DNA of 64,000 nucleotides from CAZJKE01 sp964555625 (GTDB taxonomy: Bacteria; Planctomycetota; Phycisphaerae; Phycisphaerales; SM1A02). The notes under the pieces are model-generated. The model was not told the origin of the DNA and made no database searches. It worked only from the letters and a program-made list of their open reading frames with translations. Each line of letters starts with the position of its first letter. Within the stretch, counting starts at the first letter, position 1. Location of the stretch: positions 32,148-96,147 of the forward strand of contig CAZKTE010000002.1 of NCBI GenBank assembly GCA_964555625.1. The letters run 5' to 3'. The translations under genes were made by a program, and so were the position numbers. Positions 48,943 through 58,084 of the stretch are shown here, piece after piece.

Positions 48943-50795
48943 GGGCATGGACCCCAGTTCCAGAGTATCCATCGGACATCGGTGACATCGACGAGGCCGT
49001 CATGATTCACATCGGCATGCCCACCGGGGAGTCCCCAGTCATCGAACACCTCCAGCATGTCCATCAGGTCCACCGTGAAATCGAAGTTGGCATCTCCGCT
49101 GCACGCCTGTCCCTCGACCTCGAGCAGCGCGGGCGCGAATCGAAGCAGCGCGTGCCAGTCGAACCAGGCATGCTCCTTGCTGTAGCCGTTCATGCCGACG
49201 GCATCCTCGCTGCCAATACTCTCGTTGGGCTCCTCGTTGTCCTTCCCGACGTTGCTCCAGTTGGTGAACGTCACGTCCTGGCCGCTGTCCCAGACGTGAT
49301 CGCCCTCGGCCGCAAAATCGTTGAGGCCGATCCACATGCGGTCCAGGCTCGTGGCCTGGATGAAGTCGTGTTCGGCCTCGGTGTTGATGGTCACCATGTT
49401 GGCCTCTTGGTTGACCAGGCCCGCAAGCAGATCGGCGGCCTGGCGACCGTCGTAATACTCCACGCCAGCCGTGGTCACGAAGTAGTCGTGTCCCTTGTAG
49501 GTGCCGAACCACGAGACGCGCTGGGCGTCGTCCGCTGTGTCGCTGTAGGAGTTCCCTGCGATCGGATCAGACAGGTCATAGACATACGCGCTGCCGTGCT
49601 CCAGGGACCAGAACGGGGCTCCGACGATGGCCAGACCGGCGTCCAGCGCAACGCCCTGGCCTGCGCGCTCGCCCCCCAGCCCGTCACTGGCCCGCAGCGT
49701 GGCCTCCCGCTCGAAGACCCCCTTGGTGTTGCGCCGGAAGAGCTGCGCCTCGCCCGTGCTCTGCGAGTCGCCATGTGCCCCGATGATCACCCGGTCGCCG
49801 CGTATCGCTACGTCGACGCCGAAGTGGGCCCACGGCGCATCCTCTCCGGGCACCAGCACCTGCACCTGTGACCAGGCATCTCCCTTAATCTCAAAGCAGT
49901 AGACGGCACCGGAATTCGGACCCGCCCGATCGGAGTACTCCGCCCCGACCAGCACGGTGGTGCCCTCGATGGCGATGGACCCGCCGAAGTACCCATATGG
50001 CTCCGGCTCGTCGGGCGTCATGCGCCCAAGGAGTGTCCAGGTACCGGTGCCGCCGCGTCTATAGACATACACGGCCCCGGCACTGATGCCGTCGCCGTTG
50101 TCCTTGGGCGCACCGATTACCGCAAGGTCACCCTCGATCGCGACTGCCTCCCCGAGGTGGCTGACCGTGGCATCCCCGGGCGCCAGACGCGCCTCCTGGA
50201 TCCAGGTGCCAGATGCGTCGCGGAATATGTAGGCGGCACCATGGGCGTTTGCGATCTTGCCGTCAATGTCCTCGTCCAGCCACGGCGCACCCACGATGAG
50301 CCGCTCGCCATCCAGGTCGACATCGTGTCCGAAGACTGCATCCTCTGGAAGATCGTTTGGATGCAGACGCTTCTCCTCCACCCACGTCTGGCCGGCCCGT
50401 CGGAAGAGATACGTCGATCCACACCGGCCGGCGGGCCAGTCCGACCAGGGTGCTCCCACGGCGATGACGTCACCGTCGATGTCAACAGACCATCCGAAGT
50501 AGTCGAATCCATGGCCGTCCGACGCAACGATGTAGTTGGACTGTGACCATCCGCCACCGTCAGGTTCGAAGAGGAACAGCGCGCCCGAATCGTCTCCGTA
50601 ACCAGGGAAGTTCTTTCGGTAGGCGCCCAGCACGATCGTGGAGCCGTCACTAGCCACGGAGAAGGCCACGGTGTCACCCGCCACGGTGGGCGTCGCAACC
50701 AGTTGGGCATTCTCGTTTCGGACATCGCCCAAGGCGATGGCAGTCAGCACCAGTGCCAGGGAGGAGTAGGCGCAATAGGCTGGAATTCGGTTCAT
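48939..50795 (-). CDS. Secreted seven-blade propeller protein with C-type-lectin-like and dockerin-like domains (copy 2)
   Basis: 618 residues, a clear paralogue of copy 1 throughout. Signal peptide MNRIPAYCAYSSLALVLTAIA; seven blades such as YFGWSVDIDGDVIAVGAPW and FGHDVDLDGERLIVGAPW. The lectin-like domain has MWIGLNDFAAEGDHVWDSG, then N-E-E-P-N-E and E-D-A-V-G-M-N; the Glu-Pro-Asn resembles the Ca2+/mannose motif of C-type lectins. Ends with DANFDFTVDLMD, DVNHDGLVDVTD and W-N-W-G-P-C-P. Its ATG lies in the last codon of the upstream gene (C-C-A-T-G-A), giving a 4-nt overlap. Confidence 0.85.
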   Translation of the reverse strand: MNRIPAYCAYSSLALVLTAIALGDVRNENAQLVATPTVAGDTVAFSVASDGSTIVLGAYRKNFPGYGDDSGALFLFEPDGGGWSQSNYIVASDGHGFDYFGWSVDIDGDVIAVGAPWSDWPAGRCGSTYLFRRAGQTWVEEKRLHPNDLPEDAVFGHDVDLDGERLIVGAPWLDEDIDGKIANAHGAAYIFRDASGTWIQEARLAPGDATVSHLGEAVAIEGDLAVIGAPKDNGDGISAGAVYVYRRGGTGTWTLLGRMTPDEPEPYGYFGGSIAIEGTTVLVGAEYSDRAGPNSGAVYCFEIKGDAWSQVQVLVPGEDAPWAHFGVDVAIRGDRVIIGAHGDSQSTGEAQLFRRNTKGVFEREATLRASDGLGGERAGQGVALDAGLAIVGAPFWSLEHGSAYVYDLSDPIAGNSYSDTADDAQRVSWFGTYKGHDYFVTTAGVEYYDGRQAADLLAGLVNQEANMVTINTEAEHDFIQATSLDRMWIGLNDFAAEGDHVWDSGQDVTFTNWSNVGKDNEEPNESIGSEDAVGMNGYSKEHAWFDWHALLRFAPALLEVEGQACSGDANFDFTVDLMDMLEVFDDWGLPGGHADVNHDGLVDVTDVRWILWNWGPCP

Positions 50796-53700
50796 GGGCA
50801 CGGCCCCCACGCAGCTATGACCTGCAGCAGGTCGCCAACACCGACGACGCCGTCGCCATCAAGGTCCTGCGGCACGCCGGTGGCACCCCAGGCACCAATG
50901 ACCTGCAGCAAGTCCGGCACGTCCACCGCGCCGGAGCCATCAAGATCGGCGGCACAGAGGGGCTTCTTGTCAAGATCGTTGATCAGCGTGTCGGCGGCAC
51001 CCGGGAAGGCGCCTCTCAGGCCCGCGCCCTCGGCGCTGATGACCACCAGGTCGCTGAAGATGTCGCCATCAATGTGCCCGGCGTCCACGAGGACGGGATT
51101 GAATCCGGCATCAAGTGGTTCAGGTGCCGCGAACACGAGCATCTCACCGTTGTAGAGGTCCAGGTCGTTGCGCAGCAACTGCACCTGCCGATTGCCCTCG
51201 TCGTCCCCGGCGATTACCGCGATGTCGCGATCTGCATCTCCATCGAAGTCCAGCACGACAAGATCCGACGGCGCGTCGCCCACCGGAATCGTCAATCGCG
51301 TCCACACAACCCCACTCCCATCGGACAGGAAGATCGAGATCATGTCGTCGTTGGGGCAGACAACCACCATGTCACCGTCGCCGTCGTTGTCGAGATCGGC
51401 GATCTCGACGTCCCCGGGGTTGGTTCCGATGGTCACCTGGGAGATGATCACGAACGGAGCGTCGCCCGAACCGCCGGGCGCTGCCGGCGTCCCGAGTCCG
51501 CCCTTGACCAGGACGGTGCCCCTCCCGTTCTCTGGGTTCGTCACGATGATGTCGAGGTCCTTCGTATCGCCGACATCGCCGGGATCCAGCGAATCAGATC
51601 CCTCTCCAACGTCAACTGAGCCGCCCGGCGGAAATCCGAGTCCGCGTGTGTCGTTGCTGTAGTAGAACTCGAGCGTGCCGCTGCCACTGCAGGAGACCAC
51701 CAGGTCTCCGCGGCCATCGTCGTTGATGTCAATGATCTCGACGTCCATGGGTTCAAGCGGAGTCTCCACGAGTGCCGCGTCAAAGAGCGTTCCCGTTCCG
51801 TCTCCCATGTTGAGGAACGCCTGGACGGTGTCGTCGCCATTGTTCACGACCGCCACGTCAATGGCGCCGTCGTTGTCAAAGTCGCCGGTATCGAGTCCCG
51901 ACGGTCGATTGCCCACCGGGTAGATCACGATGGACCCCGGGTCGAATCCGCCGCTTCCATCGTTGATCAGGGCGTACAGGGACCCGGGTTCTCCATCGAC
52001 GGCCACCAGGATGTCCCACGTGCCGCTGTTGCTGCCAGTCAGATCTGCAACCGCCACGCCAACAGGTTGCGCGTCCAGTGGCACGGAGTCTGGATCATCA
52101 AATCCGAGTAGATTCGCAAACGGCTGCGCGATGACGTGGACGCCGCCGGTGCCAGTCAGGCCCGTTCCGTAGTAGAGGTGCAGATAGAGGCCATTGCCGA
52201 TTCCGGGCATCACGGCGGCGTTGAATCTGCTCTGCGTGGATGTTCCAGGACCGCCGATCAGCTCGAAGACGTCTCCTATGTTGACCTCGAGTCCGACGGG
52301 CGTCTCGATGATCAGGGTGCCGCCAAATTCGGCAGGCTCTTCAAGTATCAGTGACGGCGCGCCGTCCTCGCGAAGCGTCAACACGAGCGCCCCGCCCTTT
52401 CCTTGCCGCCACGTGCCACCGACCTGCATCCGCGACTCCTTGATCTCGATCGTCCCGCTGCCGCCCCCCTGTGACAGTACGACGTCCCCGGGGATCTCCA
52501 GGTAACCGCCACCAAGAGCTAGAGACGCGGTGCGAAGCGTCGAGCGGCCGCTGACGACGAGGCTGCCATCGCCCACTCGGCCGAGCCGGCCGCTGTCGCC
52601 GACGATCTCTAGGTTCACTCGATCCAGCTCGATCCGCGACGCTGCAACGTCAAGATTCCCGTCGAGTTCCAACGGGTAGACGGCCGGCGCCAGGAGTGAA
52701 AACAGCACCGTGTCGGAGGAGTCTGGCGGCTTCGGCCACCAGTTCGCGTCGCCAGCCAGTGGTCCGCCGGCTGGCGAGAGCCAATTGACCGTGCGCAGGC
52801 TCGACACGGCGTACAAGCCCCCGAGATCCTGCTGGCTGCCATTGCGATTCGGCGCGCCGATGATTGCCGTCCCATCCATCGCCATCGCGCCTGCGAAGCG
52901 ATCGTAGTAGTAGCCGTCATCCGCCAGCAGACGCGAGAGTTCCTTCCAGATGGTGCCGTACTTCCGGAACACGGTCACGGACCCGGACTGCCAGCCGCGG
53001 TGGTCGTCGCCGGACACCCCGACCAGCGCGATGTCGCCTTCGATGGCGACCGAGAATCCCGCCGCGTCGAATCGCTCAGCGTCGGCCGCGTCGAGACGCG
53101 CCTCATGCGTCCACTCCACCCCGTCATGCACGAACACGTGCGCGCATCCAGCGCGGGTGGCGATGGTGTTATCGCCGGGGCCGCCGGCGATCAGACGATC
53201 GCCCTCGACGTCCAGGCTCCAACCGAGCGATGTGCCGTAGCCAGCGTCGGACGCCCACAGGTAGTCGACCTGGTCCCACGCGCCGTTCTGCCGGCCGAAT
53301 ACCGCCACGGCGCCACCGTCCACTGCAGCAAAGTCGGCGAATGGGGCGGACACGAACACGCTGTCCCCCTGCAGGGCGACGGCATGTCCGAATCGTTGAC
53401 CGTCCTCTGCGCCCCAGGGCGCCAGGACGTCGACCTCCGTCCAGACATCTGCCTGTCGCTCGAACACGTGGACGACGCCGCACTCGGCGGAGCCATCCAA
53501 GCCGTAGGGACTGCCCACGAGAAGCAGGCCGCCTTCCATCGCGAGGCTGTAGCCGAATCGATCGCCGTCGGTCCCGTTGCCATGCAGGGTCGCCATGTGT
53601 TGCCAGGCGCCGCCTGTCAGCCCGAAGATGTGTACGGCGCCACCGCCGTCAAACGGGGCACCTACTGCCAGCGTGTCGCCGTCGATGGCGACCGACCATC

Positions 53701-54007
53701 CAAATCGGTCCTGAGATCCACCCTCAGGGGCCTCAAGCACGGCGTCCTCCATCCAGGTAGTGCCATCCTGAACGATCACTCGTGCCGTTCCAGCGTCATC
53801 CCCGGCATCAGTAGCGTCGTAGGGAACGCCCGCCACTGCGTAGGAACCGCTTATGGCGATGGAGGACCCGGCCCGCCTATTGGCGTGCGATCCCGAGAGG
53901 CGTATGGCCTCATCGGTTCCGCGGATCGAGGTGGTGGCACCCGGCCCCGCAGCAGGCGCAGCAGCCACCACAGCCCATGCGGCCATGGCTACAACACACC
54001 GATTCAT
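50792..54007 (-). CDS. Secreted double-propeller protein with beta-helix-like middle and dockerin-like C-terminus
   Basis: 1071 residues. Signal peptide MNRCVVAMAAWAVVAAAPAA. Residues ~25-410 hold a seven-blade propeller related to copies 1 and 2 (FGWSVAIDGDTLAVGAPFD, LGWSLDVEGDRLIAGGPGD). Residues ~420-620 are repetitive beta strands (LVVSGRSTLRTASLALGGGY), beta-helix or autotransporter-like. Residues ~640-1000 are a second, FG-GAP/VCBS-type propeller with Ca2+ loops (DTGDFDNDGAIDVAVV, IADLDNDGDGDMVVV). Two dockerin-like loops (DLDGSGAVDVPD, DLDGDGVVGVGD) precede A-A-W-G-P-C-P. AAGGAG lies 8 nt before the ATG. First gene of the three-gene locus. Confidence 0.85.
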   Translation of the reverse strand: MNRCVVAMAAWAVVAAAPAAGPGATTSIRGTDEAIRLSGSHANRRAGSSIAISGSYAVAGVPYDATDAGDDAGTARVIVQDGTTWMEDAVLEAPEGGSQDRFGWSVAIDGDTLAVGAPFDGGGAVHIFGLTGGAWQHMATLHGNGTDGDRFGYSLAMEGGLLLVGSPYGLDGSAECGVVHVFERQADVWTEVDVLAPWGAEDGQRFGHAVALQGDSVFVSAPFADFAAVDGGAVAVFGRQNGAWDQVDYLWASDAGYGTSLGWSLDVEGDRLIAGGPGDNTIATRAGCAHVFVHDGVEWTHEARLDAADAERFDAAGFSVAIEGDIALVGVSGDDHRGWQSGSVTVFRKYGTIWKELSRLLADDGYYYDRFAGAMAMDGTAIIGAPNRNGSQQDLGGLYAVSSLRTVNWLSPAGGPLAGDANWWPKPPDSSDTVLFSLLAPAVYPLELDGNLDVAASRIELDRVNLEIVGDSGRLGRVGDGSLVVSGRSTLRTASLALGGGYLEIPGDVVLSQGGGSGTIEIKESRMQVGGTWRQGKGGALVLTLREDGAPSLILEEPAEFGGTLIIETPVGLEVNIGDVFELIGGPGTSTQSRFNAAVMPGIGNGLYLHLYYGTGLTGTGGVHVIAQPFANLLGFDDPDSVPLDAQPVGVAVADLTGSNSGTWDILVAVDGEPGSLYALINDGSGGFDPGSIVIYPVGNRPSGLDTGDFDNDGAIDVAVVNNGDDTVQAFLNMGDGTGTLFDAALVETPLEPMDVEIIDINDDGRGDLVVSCSGSGTLEFYYSNDTRGLGFPPGGSVDVGEGSDSLDPGDVGDTKDLDIIVTNPENGRGTVLVKGGLGTPAAPGGSGDAPFVIISQVTIGTNPGDVEIADLDNDGDGDMVVVCPNDDMISIFLSDGSGVVWTRLTIPVGDAPSDLVVLDFDGDADRDIAVIAGDDEGNRQVQLLRNDLDLYNGEMLVFAAPEPLDAGFNPVLVDAGHIDGDIFSDLVVISAEGAGLRGAFPGAADTLINDLDKKPLCAADLDGSGAVDVPDLLQVIGAWGATGVPQDLDGDGVVGVGDLLQVIAAWGPCP

Positions 54008-54155
54008 GCCAGCCTGAGCTCCTTCCCTCCTGTCGCGGTCCGGGCACCGTGACTAGTAAATCGTACCTCGCGGATGGCCATCGCCAATCCCAAACCACGC
54101 GAACACCGCCACGGCACTTACAATCCGCCCCTCGCAGTACCGGGAACGCCCATCG

Positions 54156-56924
54156 ATGCCACCTACAGCCGCCCAGGTTCGCCAGGAGTTCCTCGACTTC
54201 TTCGTCGAGCGCCATGGGCACGCCAGCGTGCCCTCCAGCCCGGTCATCCCGCACGATGACCCGACGCTGCTCTTCGCCAACGCGGGCATGAACCAATTCA
54301 AGGACGTCTTCCTTGGCAAGGGCATCCGGCCCTACGCGCGGGCGGCCAACAGCCAGAAGTGCATCCGCGCCGGCGGCAAGCACAACGATCTCGAGGACGT
54401 TGGCCGCGACACCTATCACCACACTTTCTTCGAGATGCTGGGCAACTGGTCGTTCGGCGACTACTTCAAGGAAGAGGCCATCCCCTGGGCATGGGAATTG
54501 CTCACGGATGTCTGGGGGTTGGACAAGTCTCGCCTGCACGTGACTGTCTTCGCCGGCGACGAAGATGACGGCCTGGCCGCCGATGACGAATCGGCCGATC
54601 TCTGGACGCGTGTCACCGATGTCGACGCGGCGCACATCACCCGATGGGGACGCAAGGACAACTTCTGGGAGATGGGCGAGAGCGGCCCATGTGGTCCCTG
54701 CAGCGAGATCCACTATGACTGCACACCGGGCGGCGACGGCGCGGTGATGGTCAATCAGGACCACCCGGACGTCATCGAGCTCTGGAACCTCGTCTTCATC
54801 CAGTTCAACCGCGGCAGCGACGGTGTGCTCTCCCCCCTTCCGGCCAGGCACGTCGACACCGGGATGGGACTGGAGCGCATCGTGCGCACGATCCAGGGCA
54901 AGGCAAGCAACTACGACACCGACCTCTGGACGCCCCTCTTCGATGCGATCGCAGACGAGACCGATACCCGGTCCTATACGGGCGCCCTCGACGATCCCAT
55001 CGACATCGCCTATCGCGTCATCGCGGACCATGTCCGCTGCCTGGCCGTAGCGATCAGCGATGGTGGCCGGCCAGGTGCCGCAGGCCGCGAGTACGTGCTG
55101 CGGCGGATCCTGCGGCGCGCCGCGCGCCACGCAAGACAGACGCTCGGCGTGGATCGTCCCGTGCTCGCTCGACTCGTCCCCCCGGTTGTGGACCTGCTCG
55201 GCGACGCCTTCCCTGGACTACGAGAAGACCCCGATGCCATTGCACGCGTCATCGAAGCAGAGGAGGAGGGCTTCCTCCGCACCCTCGACCGTGGACTGGC
55301 GCTCTTCGCCGAAGCCGCCGACGCGTGCAGCGGCGAGGTGATCGATGCCCAGAGCGTCTTCGCCCTGCACGACACATTCGGGTTCCCCGTCGACCTGACG
55401 CAGGTCATGGCCTCCGAGCGTGGCCTGTCGATTGATCGCGACGGCTATGAGGCGCTCATGGCCGAGGCCCGCGAGACCTCCCGCGGCGGCGGCGAGGACG
55501 TGGCGACGCTCGATCTTCCAGCCAGTGCCCTGCGTGACCTGCAACTACGCGGCGTTGCACCAACGGACGATGGTGGCCGCTACGCGCCGAGCGAACTTGA
55601 GGCCACCGTCCTGGCCGCCTGGGACGGGACCTCCTTCCAGGACGAGGTGGCAGGCGACGCGACGGTCGCCCTGCTCCTGGATCGGACGCCCTTCTATAGC
55701 GAGTCCGGTGGCCAGGTGGCCGATACGGGACACCTCGGCGACGGCTTCAGCGTGCAACAGGTACAGCGTGCAGGGAACTGGGTGCTGCACATTGGGCAGG
55801 GCAACGCGCGAGTCGGCGATCGCCTCACAGCACGCATCGCCGGAGACCACCGCAGGCAGATCGAGGCCAACCACACGGCCACGCACCTGCTCAATCTCGC
55901 CTTGCGCACCGCCCTGGGCGATGGCATCGACCAGAAGGGATCACTGGTCGCAGGCGATCGGCTTCGGTTCGATTTTGCCCTTGGCCACGCGCTCGATGAC
56001 GAGCAGATCATGGCAGTCGAGGAGCAGGTGCGTGCTGCCATCGGTGCTGATCTTGCCGTCCACGCCGGCGAAGTGCCGCTTGCCGCCGCACAGGAGATCA
56101 GCGGCGTGCGGGCCGTCTTCGGCGAGCAGTACCCGGACCCGGTACGTGTCGTCAGCATCGGCGCACCGATCGAGGACTTGCTGGCAGATCCAGACAACGA
56201 GCGTTGGCGGCGACACTCCATTGAATTCTGTGGCGGGACCCACCTCGCCACCTGCGGCGACGCGAGTCACTTCGTGGTGCTCCATGAGCAGGCGTTGGCC
56301 GCCGGCATCCGTCGCATCACCGCCTTGACGAGCGATGCGGCGAACGAGGCGACGCGGCGGGGCAGGGCGCTGTTGGAGGCCATTGAGCATGCCTCCTCGC
56401 TGGATGACGACGATCTCATGGCCCAGTTCGACGCCCTGCGGGCCGGAGCAGACGATGCCGGGATTCCACAGATCGACCGGCACAAGGCCGGACACGCTCT
56501 CGACGTGCTCTCGACGCGGGTCAAGCAGGCGCGAAAGGCCTCGAGTTCCTCGCGGCACACGGCCGTCATGGAGCAGGCCGTCGAAATCGCGGACCGCGAG
56601 GAGACCGTAACGGTGGAACTGATCAGCGGCGGCGATCGAGACTCGATGCTCTCTGCGCTGGATGCGATTCGCGCAAGGCGCCGGGGAGGTGCCGCGATGC
56701 TCTTCACGGTCGTCGATGACGGCGTGCTGATCGTCGCCGGCGTCGATGGGCCATTGATCGAGCGGGGGCTGCATGCAGGCGACTGGATCAAGGCGGCCGC
56801 GCAAGCCTGTGGTGGGGGCGGGGGTGGACGGCCAGACACCGCCCAGGCTGGCGGGAAGGACCCGGACAGGGTGAACGAGGCAATGGACGTCGCGCGACGC
56901 GTCGCGCAGGAGGCTACGGCATGA
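54156..56924 (+). CDS. alaS: Alanyl-tRNA synthetase
   Basis: 922 residues, slightly long. Class II catalytic core: F-V-E-R-H-G-H near residue 18, PARHVDTGMGLERI, and the C-terminal editing domain with N-H-T-A-T-H-L-L-N and E-F-C-G-G-T-H carrying zinc ligands. The DHHA1 domain ends the protein with G-G-G-G-G-G-R-P-D-T-A-Q-A-G-G. There is no strong Shine-Dalgarno sequence. The stop overlaps the next gene as ATGA. Divergent from the dockerin locus with 148 nt between. Confidence 0.97.
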   Translation: MPPTAAQVRQEFLDFFVERHGHASVPSSPVIPHDDPTLLFANAGMNQFKDVFLGKGIRPYARAANSQKCIRAGGKHNDLEDVGRDTYHHTFFEMLGNWSFGDYFKEEAIPWAWELLTDVWGLDKSRLHVTVFAGDEDDGLAADDESADLWTRVTDVDAAHITRWGRKDNFWEMGESGPCGPCSEIHYDCTPGGDGAVMVNQDHPDVIELWNLVFIQFNRGSDGVLSPLPARHVDTGMGLERIVRTIQGKASNYDTDLWTPLFDAIADETDTRSYTGALDDPIDIAYRVIADHVRCLAVAISDGGRPGAAGREYVLRRILRRAARHARQTLGVDRPVLARLVPPVVDLLGDAFPGLREDPDAIARVIEAEEEGFLRTLDRGLALFAEAADACSGEVIDAQSVFALHDTFGFPVDLTQVMASERGLSIDRDGYEALMAEARETSRGGGEDVATLDLPASALRDLQLRGVAPTDDGGRYAPSELEATVLAAWDGTSFQDEVAGDATVALLLDRTPFYSESGGQVADTGHLGDGFSVQQVQRAGNWVLHIGQGNARVGDRLTARIAGDHRRQIEANHTATHLLNLALRTALGDGIDQKGSLVAGDRLRFDFALGHALDDEQIMAVEEQVRAAIGADLAVHAGEVPLAAAQEISGVRAVFGEQYPDPVRVVSIGAPIEDLLADPDNERWRRHSIEFCGGTHLATCGDASHFVVLHEQALAAGIRRITALTSDAANEATRRGRALLEAIEHASSLDDDDLMAQFDALRAGADDAGIPQIDRHKAGHALDVLSTRVKQARKASSSSRHTAVMEQAVEIADREETVTVELISGGDRDSMLSALDAIRARRRGGAAMLFTVVDDGVLIVAGVDGPLIERGLHAGDWIKAAAQACGGGGGGRPDTAQAGGKDPDRVNEAMDVARRVAQEATA

Positions 56925-57244
56925 GCGAGACACCAGAACAACCCGTGGAAGATGACCAGCCCACCGAAGCAGAGGGCATCCCGACGTTTGTCAGCCACCT
57001 GACGCCCATCGCCCGCCAGATCGGCGAGCATGTCGCAGGCGCACTTGCCGGAGAGGACACGGTCGCGGTGCTCACCACCCTTACCGGCTCGCGACGGGGG
57101 CAGCAGGTGGTGTCGGTCCCGCTCTCGGGCGAACACCTCGCCCAGATCAATTCCCTGCTGCAGGAGATACACGCCAGCGACGAGCCAGAGCAGGTTCCCT
57201 GCGTAGGATTCCATTGCTACATCGACCAGGACACCGACCAATAG
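56921..57244 (+). CDS. Small protein of unknown function coupled to alaS
   Basis: 107 residues. An acidic N-terminus (MSETPEQPVEDDQPTEAEG) precedes a compact region with T-L-T-G-S-R-R-G-Q-Q-V-V-S-V-P-L-S and L-A-Q-I-N-S-L-L-Q-E-I, then a Cys-containing end G-F-H-C-Y-I. Neither membrane helix nor signal peptide is present. The ATGA overlap implies coupling to alaS. I do not recognise the family. Confidence 0.6.
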   Translation: MSETPEQPVEDDQPTEAEGIPTFVSHLTPIARQIGEHVAGALAGEDTVAVLTTLTGSRRGQQVVSVPLSGEHLAQINSLLQEIHASDEPEQVPCVGFHCYIDQDTDQ

Positions 57245-57254
57245 GATGCCCGCC

Positions 57255-58082
57255 ATGAGCGCACCGTTTTCGATCTCGCTGGCCCAGTGGTCGCTGCATC
57301 GGGCGCACTTCGCCGGCTACATCAACGCCATCGACTTCCCGCAGGTGTCCAAGGACCAGTTCGGCATCGATGCAGTCGAATACGTCAACGCCTTCTTCCC
57401 GGAGAAGTTGCCCGAGAAGGCATTCGTCGCGGATCTCAAGCAGCGATGCGACGACCACGGGGTCACGAGCCTTCTGATCATGTGCGATGGCGAGGGGGCC
57501 CTCGGAGATCCCGATGATGCCGATCGTGCCACTGCGGTGGAGAACCACCAGAAGTGGATCGACGCGGCCGTGGAACTCGGCTGCCACTCGATCCGCGTCA
57601 ACGCGCAGTCCGCTGGCAGCGAGGGTGAGCAGCGCCGCCTGGCCACAGATGGCCTGCGGGCCTTGACCGAGCGGGGTGAGGAGGCCGGCATCAACGTCAT
57701 CGTGGAGAACCACGGCGGGCTGAGTTCCAACGGCGCGTGGCTCGCGTCGGTCATAGCCGCCGTGGATCATCCCCGATGCGGATCGCTGCCGGACTTCGGA
57801 AACTTCATCCTCGACTGGACCACTCGCAAGCAGTACGACCGCTACAAGGGCGTAGAGGAGCTCATGCCCTACGCAAAGGCGGTCAGCGCGAAGTCCCACG
57901 ACTTCGACGTCGACGGAGATGAGACCCACACCGACTATGAGCGGATGATGGGCATCGTGCTCGACGCCGGGTACCGCGGCTGGGTGGGAATTGAGTACGA
58001 GGGAAACGCCATGGGCGAGTTCGAGGGGATCATCCGCACCCGCGATCTCCTCAAGCGCATTGCCGCGACTCGGGACGCCTGA
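57255..58082 (+). CDS. Sugar-phosphate isomerase/epimerase family TIM barrel
   Basis: 275 residues. Xylose-isomerase-like TIM barrel: F-S-I-S-L-A-Q-W-S-L-H-R at strand 1, F-G-I-D-A-V-E-Y-V-N, V-I-V-E-N-H-G-G-L-S-S-N with metal-ligand Glu, C-G-S-L-P-D-F-G-N-F, and W-V-G-I-E-Y-E-G-N. The metal-binding Glu/Asp/His/Glu set of this family appears present. Substrate unknown. ATG at 57255 is preferred over 57246 because AGGA precedes it by 8 nt. Followed 2 nt later by the MDR dehydrogenase; the pair may act in one sugar pathway. Confidence 0.85.
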   Translation: MSAPFSISLAQWSLHRAHFAGYINAIDFPQVSKDQFGIDAVEYVNAFFPEKLPEKAFVADLKQRCDDHGVTSLLIMCDGEGALGDPDDADRATAVENHQKWIDAAVELGCHSIRVNAQSAGSEGEQRRLATDGLRALTERGEEAGINVIVENHGGLSSNGAWLASVIAAVDHPRCGSLPDFGNFILDWTTRKQYDRYKGVEELMPYAKAVSAKSHDFDVDGDETHTDYERMMGIVLDAGYRGWVGIEYEGNAMGEFEGIIRTRDLLKRIAATRDA

Positions 58083-58084
58083 CC

